Assembly: GCA_030044395.1 (NCBI GenBank)
Contig: JASHVW010000148.1
Span: forward strand, 1 to 18,078
DNA length: 18,078 nt
From: Verrucomicrobiia bacterium
Lineage (GTDB): Bacteria; Verrucomicrobiota; Verrucomicrobiia; Limisphaerales; UBA11358
Direction of reading: 5' to 3'
Shown here: positions 7,585-14,301 of the stretch, in pieces
How the letters are laid out: the number at the start of each line of letters is the position of its first letter
Position numbering within the stretch: the first letter of the stretch is position 1
Translations under genes and position numbers: made by a program
Notes under the pieces: model-generated
Databases searched by the model: none
Told to the model about the DNA's origin: nothing
The model's input: only the letters and a program-made list of their open reading frames with translations

Positions 7585-8546
7585 GCCTGACATATTTGGA
7601 AGCCATTCGCGAAGCGCAAGCGCACGCCTTGCGCGATGACCCGCGTGTCTTCATCTATGGGCAGGACGTGGGTGCGTTTGGCGGCGCGTTCAAGGCGACG
7701 AAGAACCTCGCGCAGGAGTATCCGGGGCGCGTGCTGGATTCGCCGATATCCGAGGATGCGATGGTAGGCCTGGCGGTTGGGGCGGCGATCGAGGGGATGC
7801 GGCCGATCATCGAGATGCAGTTTGCGGATTTTTCGACCGTTGGTTTCAATCAAATCGTGAATCAGGCGGCGACGCTTTTCTGGAGGACAAATGTTCCCTG
7901 CCCCATTACGGTACGACTGCCGTTTGGCGGCACATCGGGCAGCGGGCCATTTCACAGCCAGTGCATTGAGGCGATCTATGCGCATTATCCCGGTCTCATC
8001 GTGCTTACTCCCGCGACCGTTGAGGACGCCTACGCGATGTTGCTGGAAGCGGTGGCGCTGGATGATCCGGTGATTTTCTGCGAGCACAAATTTCTTTATT
8101 ACCATCTGAAAGCCGATGAATTGCCGAGCGAGGCGTTGCCGGTGGGCAAGGCACGAATATCTCGTGAAGGGCGGGATTTAACCGTGGTGACTTATAGCGC
8201 CATGGTCCATGAGGCGCTCGAAGCGGCGCGGGAACTTTCCGGCGAGGGCTGGGAAATTGAGGTGGTGGATTTGCGTTCGGTGAAGCCGCTCGACACGGAC
8301 ACGGTGGTGGCGAGCGTGGCGCGGACGGGAAAACTGTTGTGCGTGGGAGAATCCTGGCCGTGGGGCGGCGTGACCGCGGAAATCATTTCGCGCGTGACGG
8401 GCGAAGGCTTTGGCCTGCTGGACGCCCCGCCCCAACGCCTCAACGCCAAAGACACTCCGGTGCCCTATCATCCCAATTTGTGGGCGGCGCACAGGCCCAC
8501 GGCGAGAAGTGTGGCGTCAGCAGCGAGGAATCTGTTGCGCTCATAA
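7581..8546 (+). CDS. E1 beta subunit of a 2-oxo acid (pyruvate-type) dehydrogenase complex
   Basis: A 321-residue partner of E1 alpha (pdhB-like). The start is the ATG at 7581, which overlaps the E1 alpha stop as ATGA and sits behind a good GAGGAGA ribosome site; an in-frame ATG 48 bases earlier lies inside E1 alpha and is not needed. The N-terminal pyrimidine-binding domain contains MSLTYLEAIREA and the conserved SPISE with Glu58, which activates thiamine diphosphate. RPIIEMQFADF follows, then GPFHSQCIEAIYAH with His125, a conserved active-site histidine region. The C-terminal transketolase-C domain (about 195-321) includes VVDLRSVKPLDTDTV and GESWPWGGV. The length is normal for E1 beta (about 325). 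Next comes E2 after a 114-base spacer with a repeat-like inverted structure. Cytoplasmic, part of the large complex. Confidence 0.95.
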   Translation: MSLTYLEAIREAQAHALRDDPRVFIYGQDVGAFGGAFKATKNLAQEYPGRVLDSPISEDAMVGLAVGAAIEGMRPIIEMQFADFSTVGFNQIVNQAATLFWRTNVPCPITVRLPFGGTSGSGPFHSQCIEAIYAHYPGLIVLTPATVEDAYAMLLEAVALDDPVIFCEHKFLYYHLKADELPSEALPVGKARISREGRDLTVVTYSAMVHEALEAARELSGEGWEIEVVDLRSVKPLDTDTVVASVARTGKLLCVGESWPWGGVTAEIISRVTGEGFGLLDAPPQRLNAKDTPVPYHPNLWAAHRPTARSVASAARNLLRS

Positions 8547-8660
8547 ATCCCAACGACCATGAACCATCAACCCAAGACGAGGATAGAGGATAGATGGAGC
8601 CAAGAGCGAATGGCCTTATCCATCGTCCACCTTCGATCTTCCATCCTTGTTTTATAAACC
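8547..8660. repeat. Spacer with GGATRGA-type repeats and imperfect hairpin between E1 beta and E2
   Basis: This 114-base spacer is unusually long for the inside of a dehydrogenase operon. It is built from short purine-rich units (GAGGATAGAGGATAGATGG on the plus strand, and GGATGGAAGATCGAAGG on the minus strand). The two sides are partly complementary: on the minus strand GATGG...GCCA (from 8625 down) can pair with TGGC...CCATC around an 8-base loop. It resembles intergenic repeat debris rather than coding sequence. It may shape mRNA processing or relative E1/E2 expression. Confidence 0.4.
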
Positions 8661-9851
8661 ATGCCCCGGGTTCCCATCATCATGCCGCAGCTCGGCGAAT
8701 CCATTGCCGAGGCCAACATTGTCGCCTTTCTTGTGAAGCCTGGCGACACGGTCGTTGCCGACCAGAATCTGATCGAGGTGGAAACCAACAAAGCGACGAT
8801 GACGGTGACATCGCCCTGCGGCGGGAAGATTGAACAGTTCATGGCCCAATTGAACGAAAGTTACGCGGTGGGGGCGGTGCTGGGACAAATAGAAGCAACG
8901 GAGGAAGAGGCGGCGCGGGCGGGCCTGGATTCGGCGCCGCCGAAGAGTTCGGACACCGATCGTGTTGGCAGCGCGGACGCCAACGGCAACCGGACGCGAG
9001 TGCAGCCGACGGTGCGGGGGTTGCCCGTGCCGGCGAACGCCGCGGGCGCGAGTTACCTTTCGCCGCGGCTCAAAGCGCGGATGACTGAATTGGGGCTAAG
9101 CGCGGCGGATTTGTCGGGTGTGGCGGGAAGCGGGGCGGCGGGGCGTGTGACGATTGAAGATTTTGAGAAATTCATTTCACATCTTGAAGAACAACGGATG
9201 AGCGATGCCTCGTCCATGCGTGTATCCGTTGCGGACGCGATGCGCCGGAGCTGGACGCGGCCCATAGCGAATGTCGGGATGCCGGTTTGCCTGGATCCGC
9301 TTTTTGCGTATCGCAAAGTCGCGCGGCCGAAGCCTGGTCCGGCGCTTTGCGCCTTGCGCGCGCTGGCGGTGGCGCTGGCTGAAAACAGCAAGCCGGCTGG
9401 ACGGCTCGTGGGCAGCAAGATTGTTCATCCGACGTCCATTGACATAGGCTTTGCGGTGGAAGCCGAGGACGGGGTGCTGGTGCCGGTGATCCGCAAGGCG
9501 GACAAAAAATTGCTGAAGGAATTAATCGCTCCGTACAACGAATTGGTCGAGTTGGCGCGCGAGCGGAAGCTGCCCGCGGGCGCCACGGGCGGTTCCATCG
9601 CCACCGTCACGAATTTTGGGACGTTCGGGTTGGAATGGGCGACGCCGATTCCGCTGCCGGAGCAGACGCTGGTGCTCGGTTTGGGTGCGGCACGGCACGA
9701 ACCGCACTGGGATTCGGTCAAAGGCGAGTTTGTGCCGATCATGGAAGCGAACCTGACGTTGAGCTTCGACCATCGGGTGCTGGATGGGGGGGCGGCGGGC
9801 CGGCTGCTCCAGCGGATATCTGAATTGATGAAACAGCCTGAGAACTTGTGA
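8661..9851 (+). CDS. Dihydrolipoamide acyltransferase (E2) of a 2-oxo acid dehydrogenase complex
   Basis: A 396-residue E2 core subunit that carries the acyl group on lipoate and transfers it to CoA. A single N-terminal lipoyl domain (about residues 3-80) has the lipoylation lysine Lys44 in VETNKATM; most relatives read ETDKA. A flexible, charged Ala/Pro-containing linker follows (81-130). The peripheral subunit-binding domain (about 132-171) reads SYLSPRLKARMTELG...GRVTIEDF. The catalytic domain (about 185-396) ends with DHRVLDGG, giving catalytic His371 and Asp375. The catalytic domain is slightly short and its first third is divergent, but key residues are present. No Shine-Dalgarno is evident before the ATG. 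E3 (dihydrolipoamide dehydrogenase) is not encoded in the window and must come from elsewhere. The ribH gene follows after 19 bases. Confidence 0.95.
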   Translation: MPRVPIIMPQLGESIAEANIVAFLVKPGDTVVADQNLIEVETNKATMTVTSPCGGKIEQFMAQLNESYAVGAVLGQIEATEEEAARAGLDSAPPKSSDTDRVGSADANGNRTRVQPTVRGLPVPANAAGASYLSPRLKARMTELGLSAADLSGVAGSGAAGRVTIEDFEKFISHLEEQRMSDASSMRVSVADAMRRSWTRPIANVGMPVCLDPLFAYRKVARPKPGPALCALRALAVALAENSKPAGRLVGSKIVHPTSIDIGFAVEAEDGVLVPVIRKADKKLLKELIAPYNELVELARERKLPAGATGGSIATVTNFGTFGLEWATPIPLPEQTLVLGLGAARHEPHWDSVKGEFVPIMEANLTLSFDHRVLDGGAAGRLLQRISELMKQPENL

Positions 9852-9870
9852 TGGCAGAGAAATTTAAATC

Positions 9871-10335
9871 ATGCTCAAAGCCGTCAAAACTGAAACGATT
9901 CGCGCGGAAGGCACGTTTGCCATTGTGGCTTCGCGCTACAATTCGGAGTACGTGGACGCGATGCTGCACGCGGCGCGTGAGGAGTTGCTGCGGGCCGGGG
10001 CGCGGCTTCGCATCGTTCGCGTGCCGGGGGCTTTTGAAATTCCGGCGGCGGTGTCCAAACTGGCGCAGCGCACGTCGCGCATGCGGTATTCCGCGATCAT
10101 TTGTCTTGGCGTAATTTTTCAGGGGCAGACGAGCCATGCGGAGCACATTGGATGGGGCGTGACCCATGCGCTGGCGCAAATCCAAGTGTTGCACAAAATC
10201 CCCGTGATCCATGCCGTCTTTGTTTTTGACAAAGTCAGGCACGCGAAAATCCGTTGCCTGGGCGCAAAGCACAATCGGGGGACAGAAGCGGCGCACACGG
10301 CGCTGGAAATGGCGAGGGTGATGAGGAATTTGTGA
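9871..10335 (+). CDS. ribH: 6,7-dimethyl-8-ribityllumazine synthase
   Basis: A 154-residue lumazine synthase. It condenses 5-amino-6-ribitylamino-uracil with 3,4-dihydroxy-2-butanone 4-phosphate in the penultimate step of riboflavin synthesis. Family landmarks in order: FAIVASRYN near 16-24, VPGAFEIP (residues 51-58), LGVIFQGQTSH with the catalytic histidine, PVIHAVFVFD, and HNRGTEAAHTALEMA at the C-terminus. By manual alignment to Bacillus subtilis RibH, the catalytic His88 and phosphate-binding Arg127 equivalents are kept. The usual G-[VI]-[LV]-T-T loop is replaced by AVFVFD, the Phe113 equivalent is His, and the RG before the active-site loop is QG. Located 19 bases after E2 and probably co-transcribed; no other rib genes or nusB are nearby. 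No FMN riboswitch-like leader was recognised. Confidence 0.93.
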   Translation: MLKAVKTETIRAEGTFAIVASRYNSEYVDAMLHAAREELLRAGARLRIVRVPGAFEIPAAVSKLAQRTSRMRYSAIICLGVIFQGQTSHAEHIGWGVTHALAQIQVLHKIPVIHAVFVFDKVRHAKIRCLGAKHNRGTEAAHTALEMARVMRNL

Positions 10336-10356
10336 GCGCCTGGCGAAAGTTAGAGC

Positions 10357-10431
10357 GTGTCTGAAAAATATCCCGGGCGGTCTTGCGGCGGGGCGGCCCG
10401 CAATCCCTCAGCCGGCCTTTTTTTCAGACAC
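10357..10431. repeat. 75-base element with 12-bp terminal inverted repeats
   Basis: GTGTCTGAAAAA at 10357-10368 is exactly inverted at 10420-10431. Pairing can extend outward about five more bases with one mismatch and one wobble. The 51-base interior is GC-rich and holds its own TTGCGG (10383-10388) / CCGCAA (10398-10403) hairpin. It lies between the convergent ribH and membrane-protein genes. It could be a two-way terminator, with A-run and T-run on the inner side of the arms, or a small non-autonomous transposon-like repeat. No clear target-site duplication was seen. Confidence 0.6.
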
Positions 10432-10488
10432 ACTTTTAGGGCCGGACGGGCAATCCGAATTGTTTCTGAATAAAAGGCTTGATCCCGC

Positions 10489-11490
10489 TTAACGAGGAGG
10501 CAAGCCTGTGGGAGCCGGTTGGGAAGCGGTTGGCGGGAACACATCGTAATTGGCGCCGAATTGCCGCAGGAAATAGAGGGAAAAGGAGCGTTTGAAAATC
10601 AACACCGGCAGCAGAAGGACTGTGCCGATATACGGAATGATCAACAAACAGCCGGCAAGGCAGCAGGTCAGGAGAATGGCGAAAAAAACGAGCACGCCGA
10701 TCGCCATCGCTAGGACAATTTGGAACAGGATATACAAGGTGAAGAGCCCGACATTGGCACAGAGCAATTTCCAAAATTCGCCCCAGGCGGCCAGGCAATT
10801 GCCACCGCGCAGATACAAAATCGGGATGACAAAATCCAAGGTGAATTTCTGAATGAGCGCAAAGACGATTCCCACAAGGAACATGAACATGGCAAGGCCC
10901 GCCGCCAGCAGAATGGCCGCCAGGTCCGGCGCTCCCGCCAGGACCATTTTGATGATAAGCAGGGCGATAAATCCCATCGGCGGCAGCATCAGGAACATCC
11001 CCGCCAAACCCAACACGAGGCGAAAGCGGAACAGGCTGTTGGCGGGCGCGGCGAATCTATTCCATGGCTCGACGACTTCCGCCTTGTCCAGAGCGACGCA
11101 GTGCAGAAACATGAATTTGCCACGGGAGTTAAGCCAGAGGAGCACGAGCCACAACGCCAGAAAAAAGAGGAGGAGAAAGGCCGCCAGCGGAACAATCCAA
11201 TACAGGTTATGCAGCGTGAAATCCCGGGCTTTGTCAATAAAGTCGCGGAAGCTTTCCGCGGACGGATGGCTGGCGGAGTTGAAATTATTGCCGCCATAGC
11301 TTCCGCCGCCGCCCGATTCACCCAAGCGGGCCAACCAGGCGCAAAATCCGATGACGAACCATTTGCCGGCGTCGAACGGGTGGAAAAGCATTTGCTTGAC
11401 GCGTTCCAGCGCCGGGCTGACCGGCTCAACCACGCTGATTTGCCGGTGCGAATCGCTGAGTGGGCCAATGGGCATACCTGAATGTTCCAT
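10489..11490 (-). CDS. Uncharacterised multi-pass inner-membrane protein
   Basis: A 333-residue membrane protein with no function that I can name. The N-terminal cytoplasmic-type segment contains SPALERVKQMLFHPFDAGKWFVIGFCAWLARLG (quoted in part: VKQMLFHPFDAGKWF), then a Gly/Ser/Asn-rich loop (GESGGGGSYGG). Long hydrophobic helices follow at about residues 97-120, 157-182, 189-212 and 248-300 (the last probably two helices). The C-terminus is Pro-rich. The PFD.GKW motif with several helices recalls poorly characterised DUF-type membrane families seen in bacteria and archaea; I cannot assign one with confidence. The start is taken as ATG 11490 (MEHSGMPIG); ATG 11475 is possible, and a further upstream TTG at 11556 looks like untranslated leader. 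It lies 78 bases after mscS on the same strand and is likely co-transcribed with it. Confidence 0.85.
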   Translation of the reverse strand: MEHSGMPIGPLSDSHRQISVVEPVSPALERVKQMLFHPFDAGKWFVIGFCAWLARLGESGGGGSYGGNNFNSASHPSAESFRDFIDKARDFTLHNLYWIVPLAAFLLLFFLALWLVLLWLNSRGKFMFLHCVALDKAEVVEPWNRFAAPANSLFRFRLVLGLAGMFLMLPPMGFIALLIIKMVLAGAPDLAAILLAAGLAMFMFLVGIVFALIQKFTLDFVIPILYLRGGNCLAAWGEFWKLLCANVGLFTLYILFQIVLAMAIGVLVFFAILLTCCLAGCLLIIPYIGTVLLLPVLIFKRSFSLYFLRQFGANYDVFPPTASQPAPTGLPPR

Positions 11491-11568
11491 TCCTACGCCC
11501 CAGCCATTCGCTGCGCAACCAAAATTTACGTGTTTCGGCCGCGCGGGGAGCGGCAAGCCGCGAGATCG

Positions 11569-12474
11569 TCACTTCCCCATGGCTCGATAGGTGACCACCA
11601 CCTGCCAGCCGGTGTAGCCGGGGTCAAAGGTTTTCATGGCCGCGACCATTTGGGAGCAATAGGTGGTTTCGATCAAACCGTTTTGGCCGGGCCAGATTTT
11701 GAATTGCACGCGGAGAAAATTCCAGCCGCCCGGAGTGGCTTGGATTTGGCCCAGGAGCGGCTCGGTCAGGATGATGGCGCCGAATTGCGCCCAGGCGCCC
11801 TGGGACACGCGCTTAATCGTCTCGACCACTTTCTGCGGGTCGGCATTGGCGGGGATTTGCACATCGGCATAGGCGAGAATGCCGCCGTGCGGAAAGCGGC
11901 TGATGTTGACGATGTTGCGGTTGGGGACAAAAATTACCTGGTTGTAAAAATTGATGACCGTGGTGAAGCGCAAGCCGATGCGTTCGACGCGCCCAATGGC
12001 GCCGTTCATCAGGTCCACGACGTCGCCCACATCCATCGCATCCGAGAGGATGATCGTCACGCAGGTGACGACGTCCTGGACGAGCCCCTGCAACCCAAAG
12101 CTCAACGCCAGGCCGACGACCGCCGCGCTGGTGAGGTAGGTTTTGAACGTGTTGCCGGTTCCGGTCGGATCGTAAATCAAAAGGACAAAAAGAATCGCCA
12201 GCGCATAAATCAGAAAAGTGATGGCGCTGACAATCAGCCGCGTGAGCGTGATAAATTTTGGCTGTTGGGTGAAAAAGTCAAAGGGATGTTTTTTTTCGTG
12301 ACTTCTTTTGATCAACCATTCGCTGTATTGCCGGATGGATTTGACGATGATGTTTGCCAGAAATGCCAGGCCGACAATGATGACAATGTGAATGAAATGG
12401 TCCTGGCCGCTCCAAAAATTCAGGATCGATTCCGGAATCGGCGGTTCATTGGTTGAGGCCCCGTCTGTGTTCAT
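11569..12474 (-). CDS. MscS-family mechanosensitive ion channel
   Basis: A 301-residue small-conductance mechanosensitive channel, which opens under membrane tension to release solutes during osmotic downshock. Three membrane helices lie at about residues 25-45, 78-101 and 113-145. The third has the Gly/Ala-rich pore-helix pattern (SAAVVGLALSFGLQGLVQD). The typical MscS beta domain follows (GDVVDL...GRVERIGLRFTTV...VFVPN-like IFVPNRNI), then a mixed alpha/beta C-terminal domain to the end. Its length is close to E. coli MscS (286), so it is the minimal type without large periplasmic extensions. ATG 12474 is preferred; a TTG nine bases upstream has a GGTGA ribosome-like site ten bases ahead and is an alternative. 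It is divergent from enolase across 99 bases. Confidence 0.95.
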   Translation of the reverse strand: MNTDGASTNEPPIPESILNFWSGQDHFIHIVIIVGLAFLANIIVKSIRQYSEWLIKRSHEKKHPFDFFTQQPKFITLTRLIVSAITFLIYALAILFVLLIYDPTGTGNTFKTYLTSAAVVGLALSFGLQGLVQDVVTCVTIILSDAMDVGDVVDLMNGAIGRVERIGLRFTTVINFYNQVIFVPNRNIVNISRFPHGGILAYADVQIPANADPQKVVETIKRVSQGAWAQFGAIILTEPLLGQIQATPGGWNFLRVQFKIWPGQNGLIETTYCSQMVAAMKTFDPGYTGWQVVVTYRAMGK

Positions 12475-12509
12475 CGGTGACAAAGTAATTCGCTCACCCT
12501 AAGTTGCAA

Positions 12510-12520
12510 TGCGAATCGCA
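12510..12520. promoter_or_regulatory. Small palindrome between mscS and eno
   Basis: TGCGA-A-TCGCA is a perfect 11-base dyad centred in the divergent promoter gap, 12 bases upstream of the enolase -35 box. It might be an operator for either gene, but a dyad this short can occur by chance. Confidence 0.25.
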
Positions 12521-12531
12521 AAACAGGTTTC

Positions 12532-12559
12532 TTGACTGGCGGGGGCAGGAATCTATCAT
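12532..12559 (+). promoter_or_regulatory. Sigma70-like promoter of enolase
   Basis: TTGACT (12532-12537) and TATCAT (12554-12559), each 5 of 6 to consensus, are 16 bases apart. The predicted transcription start near 12566 leaves only about 8 bases before the ATG at 12574. No Shine-Dalgarno lies in those bases, so translation is probably leaderless-like. Confidence 0.6.
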
Positions 12560-12573
12560 GTCCGTTCGATTTT

Positions 12574-13872
12574 ATGACAAAAATTCAAACTATAGAGGCG
12601 CGCGAAATCCTCGATTCGCGCGGCAACCCGACGGTGGAAGTGGATGTGACGCTCGAATGCGGCGCGGCGGGCCGGGCGGCGGTTCCCAGTGGCGCGAGCA
12701 CTGGCGAAAACGAAGCGATCGAACTGCGTGATGGCGACAAGAAACGGTTTTCGGGCAAAGGCGTCACCAAAGCCGTCGGAAACGTCACCGGAGAAATCCT
12801 TCCGAAGCTTCAGGGACTGGATGCGCTCGATCAATTGACGATTGACCGCGTGATGCTCGATTTGGACGGGACCGAAACGAAATCGAAGCTGGGCGCGAAC
12901 GCCATCCTGGCGGTGTCGCTGGCGAATGCGAAGGCGGCGGCCGCGGCGTTGGGCCTGCCGCTGTTCAAGTATCTCGGCGGCCCAAACGCCAAGGTCCTAC
13001 CCGTACCGATGGCCAACGTCATCAACGGCGGAGCGCATTCGGACGCGCCGATTGATTTCCAGGAATTCATGATCATGCCCCTCGGGCTGCCGACGTTCAG
13101 CGAAGGTCTGCGGGCGATCACCGAAACCTTTCATGCGCTCAAGTCCGTGCTCAAGAAAAAGGGGTGCAGCACGGCCGTTGGGGACGAGGGCGGGTTTGCG
13201 CCGAAGCTGGGGAGCGTCGAGGAAGCCATTGAAACCATCCTGCAAGCCATCAAGGAAGCGGGCTACAAACCGGGCAGGGACATTTATCTGACGCTCGACC
13301 CTGCGGCCTCGGAGTTTTATTCCGGCAATTCAAAATATACCTTCAAGAAATCGAGCGGCGAAACGGTCAGCGGCGACGACCTGGTGGATTTTTACGCCAA
13401 ACTGGCCGGGAAATATCCGATCGTGTCCATTGAAGACGGCTGCGGGGAAAGCGATTGGGCGACCTGGAAGAAATTAACTGACAAACTCGGCGACAAGATT
13501 CAACTGGTCGGCGACGATAATTTTGTCACCAATCCAAAATTCTTGCGCAAGGGGATTGACTTGGGCGTTGCCAATTCAATCTTGGTGAAAGTGAACCAGA
13601 TCGGGTCGCTCACCGAGACGCTGGATACCGTTCAACTGGCGCAATTCAACAAATACACGGTGGTGATTTCACATCGCTCGGGCGAGACGGAGGATTCGAC
13701 GATTGCGGACATTGCAGTGGCGACGAATTGCGGGCAGATCAAGACGGGGTCCTTGAGCCGGTCCGACCGGCTGGCGAAATACAACCAGCTTTTGCGCATT
13801 GAGCAATTGCTCGGAAAAAATGCGATTTACGCCGGCAACAGTGTGCTGCCGAAGAAACGCCAGGGGAATTGA
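12574..13872 (+). CDS. eno: Enolase (phosphopyruvate hydratase)
   Basis: A 432-residue glycolytic enzyme converting 2-phosphoglycerate to phosphoenolpyruvate in the cytoplasm. The start is ATG 12574 (MTKIQTIEAREILDSRGNPT), which matches the universal enolase N-terminus; a GTG or ATG further upstream would add residues not in the family. Conserved residues: His155 and Glu164 (GGAHS...DFQEFM), general acid/base Glu205 (GDEGGFAP) and Lys339 (ILVKVNQIG). Mg ligands are Asp242 (LTLDPAASEF), Glu287 (SIEDG) and Asp314 (VGDDNFVTNP). His367 is in SHRSGETED and Lys390 in GQIKTGS. Everything needed for catalysis is present, and the length is standard. It is a single-gene unit, divergent from mscS. A 115-base gap follows with a GAATTG/CAATTC stem but no strong terminator. 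Confidence 0.98.
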   Translation: MTKIQTIEAREILDSRGNPTVEVDVTLECGAAGRAAVPSGASTGENEAIELRDGDKKRFSGKGVTKAVGNVTGEILPKLQGLDALDQLTIDRVMLDLDGTETKSKLGANAILAVSLANAKAAAAALGLPLFKYLGGPNAKVLPVPMANVINGGAHSDAPIDFQEFMIMPLGLPTFSEGLRAITETFHALKSVLKKKGCSTAVGDEGGFAPKLGSVEEAIETILQAIKEAGYKPGRDIYLTLDPAASEFYSGNSKYTFKKSSGETVSGDDLVDFYAKLAGKYPIVSIEDGCGESDWATWKKLTDKLGDKIQLVGDDNFVTNPKFLRKGIDLGVANSILVKVNQIGSLTETLDTVQLAQFNKYTVVISHRSGETEDSTIADIAVATNCGQIKTGSLSRSDRLAKYNQLLRIEQLLGKNAIYAGNSVLPKKRQGN

Positions 13873-13987
13873 CGATATCCGATTTACGACTTACGAGGGT
13901 ATGGGTTTATGGCGATGTCAGGCGGAATTGAGGAGAGTGGCAATTCGAGCCTGATTTCGATTCCGCGTTCTTACGCTGCCGCATTCA

Positions 13988-14227
13988 TCAGTATCCCTGC
14001 CTCAACAGCCACCAGACGGCAAATATGATGGCGATGCTGGCGACGGTCATCGTCAGCGCCGGTGTAAAACACGAGACGACGAGCATGGCCAGGCCGCCGA
14101 GAAAGGGAATCAGCGTCCGCTGTTTCCAACCATAAATCAAATAGCCGCTGGAGACAGCGCCCCAAACGCATGATGCCCAAAGGAAACTTTGGTTGAGAGA
14201 ACCCAATTGTTTAAGCAAGTCATCCAC
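13988..14227 (-). CDS. Small conserved-type membrane protein (79 residues)
   Basis: This short protein starts at GTG 14227 (reads VDDLLKQLGSLNQSFLW). It is almost entirely hydrophobic, with two or three membrane helices separated by a basic turn (SGYLIYGWKQRTLIPFLGG) and ending in WWLLRQGY. The pattern GYxIYGxKQR-xxPxxGG-A is one I know from small bacterial proteins often mislabelled amino acid transport protein; true function is unknown. An upstream extension of the open frame lacks a usable start and has non-membrane composition. It is divergent from the other small membrane gene, with starts 74 bases apart, and convergent with enolase. Confidence rests on composition, motif and compact fit between neighbours. 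Confidence 0.7.
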   Translation of the reverse strand: MDDLLKQLGSLNQSFLWASCVWGAVSSGYLIYGWKQRTLIPFLGGLAMLVVSCFTPALTMTVASIAIIFAVWWLLRQGY

Positions 14228-14266
14228 GGGCGCAATTATGCCCGCCCAATTTTCCGCGGGCAACAC

Positions 14267-14295
14267 TTGGCTTTCGGGCAGAGGCGTGGTAAATT
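14267..14295 (+). promoter_or_regulatory. Sigma70-like promoter, probable leaderless transcript
   Basis: TTGGCT (14267-14272) and TAAATT (14290-14295) are exactly 17 bases apart. The usual initiation point about 7 bases after the -10 box falls on the GTG start codon at 14302, and there is no room for a Shine-Dalgarno. Confidence 0.5.
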
Positions 14296-14301
14296 TTTTG
14301 C

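Noticed and set aside
7341..8105. 254-codon minus-strand frame across the E1 alpha/E1 beta junction
   Set aside because: Antisense to two coupled subunits with intact active sites; no motif of its own.
10720..12456. Two long plus-strand frames opposite the membrane protein and mscS genes
   Set aside because: Both are Gln/Asp/Arg-rich complements of hydrophobic membrane-helix codons, which is a known artefact. The minus strand encodes well-formed MscS and multi-pass proteins.
12558..12731. ATG at 12558 opening a different frame ahead of enolase
   Set aside because: It is out of frame with enolase and gives an Arg/Gly-rich peptide. The enolase N-terminus at 12574 matches the family exactly, and the ATG overlaps the predicted -10 box.
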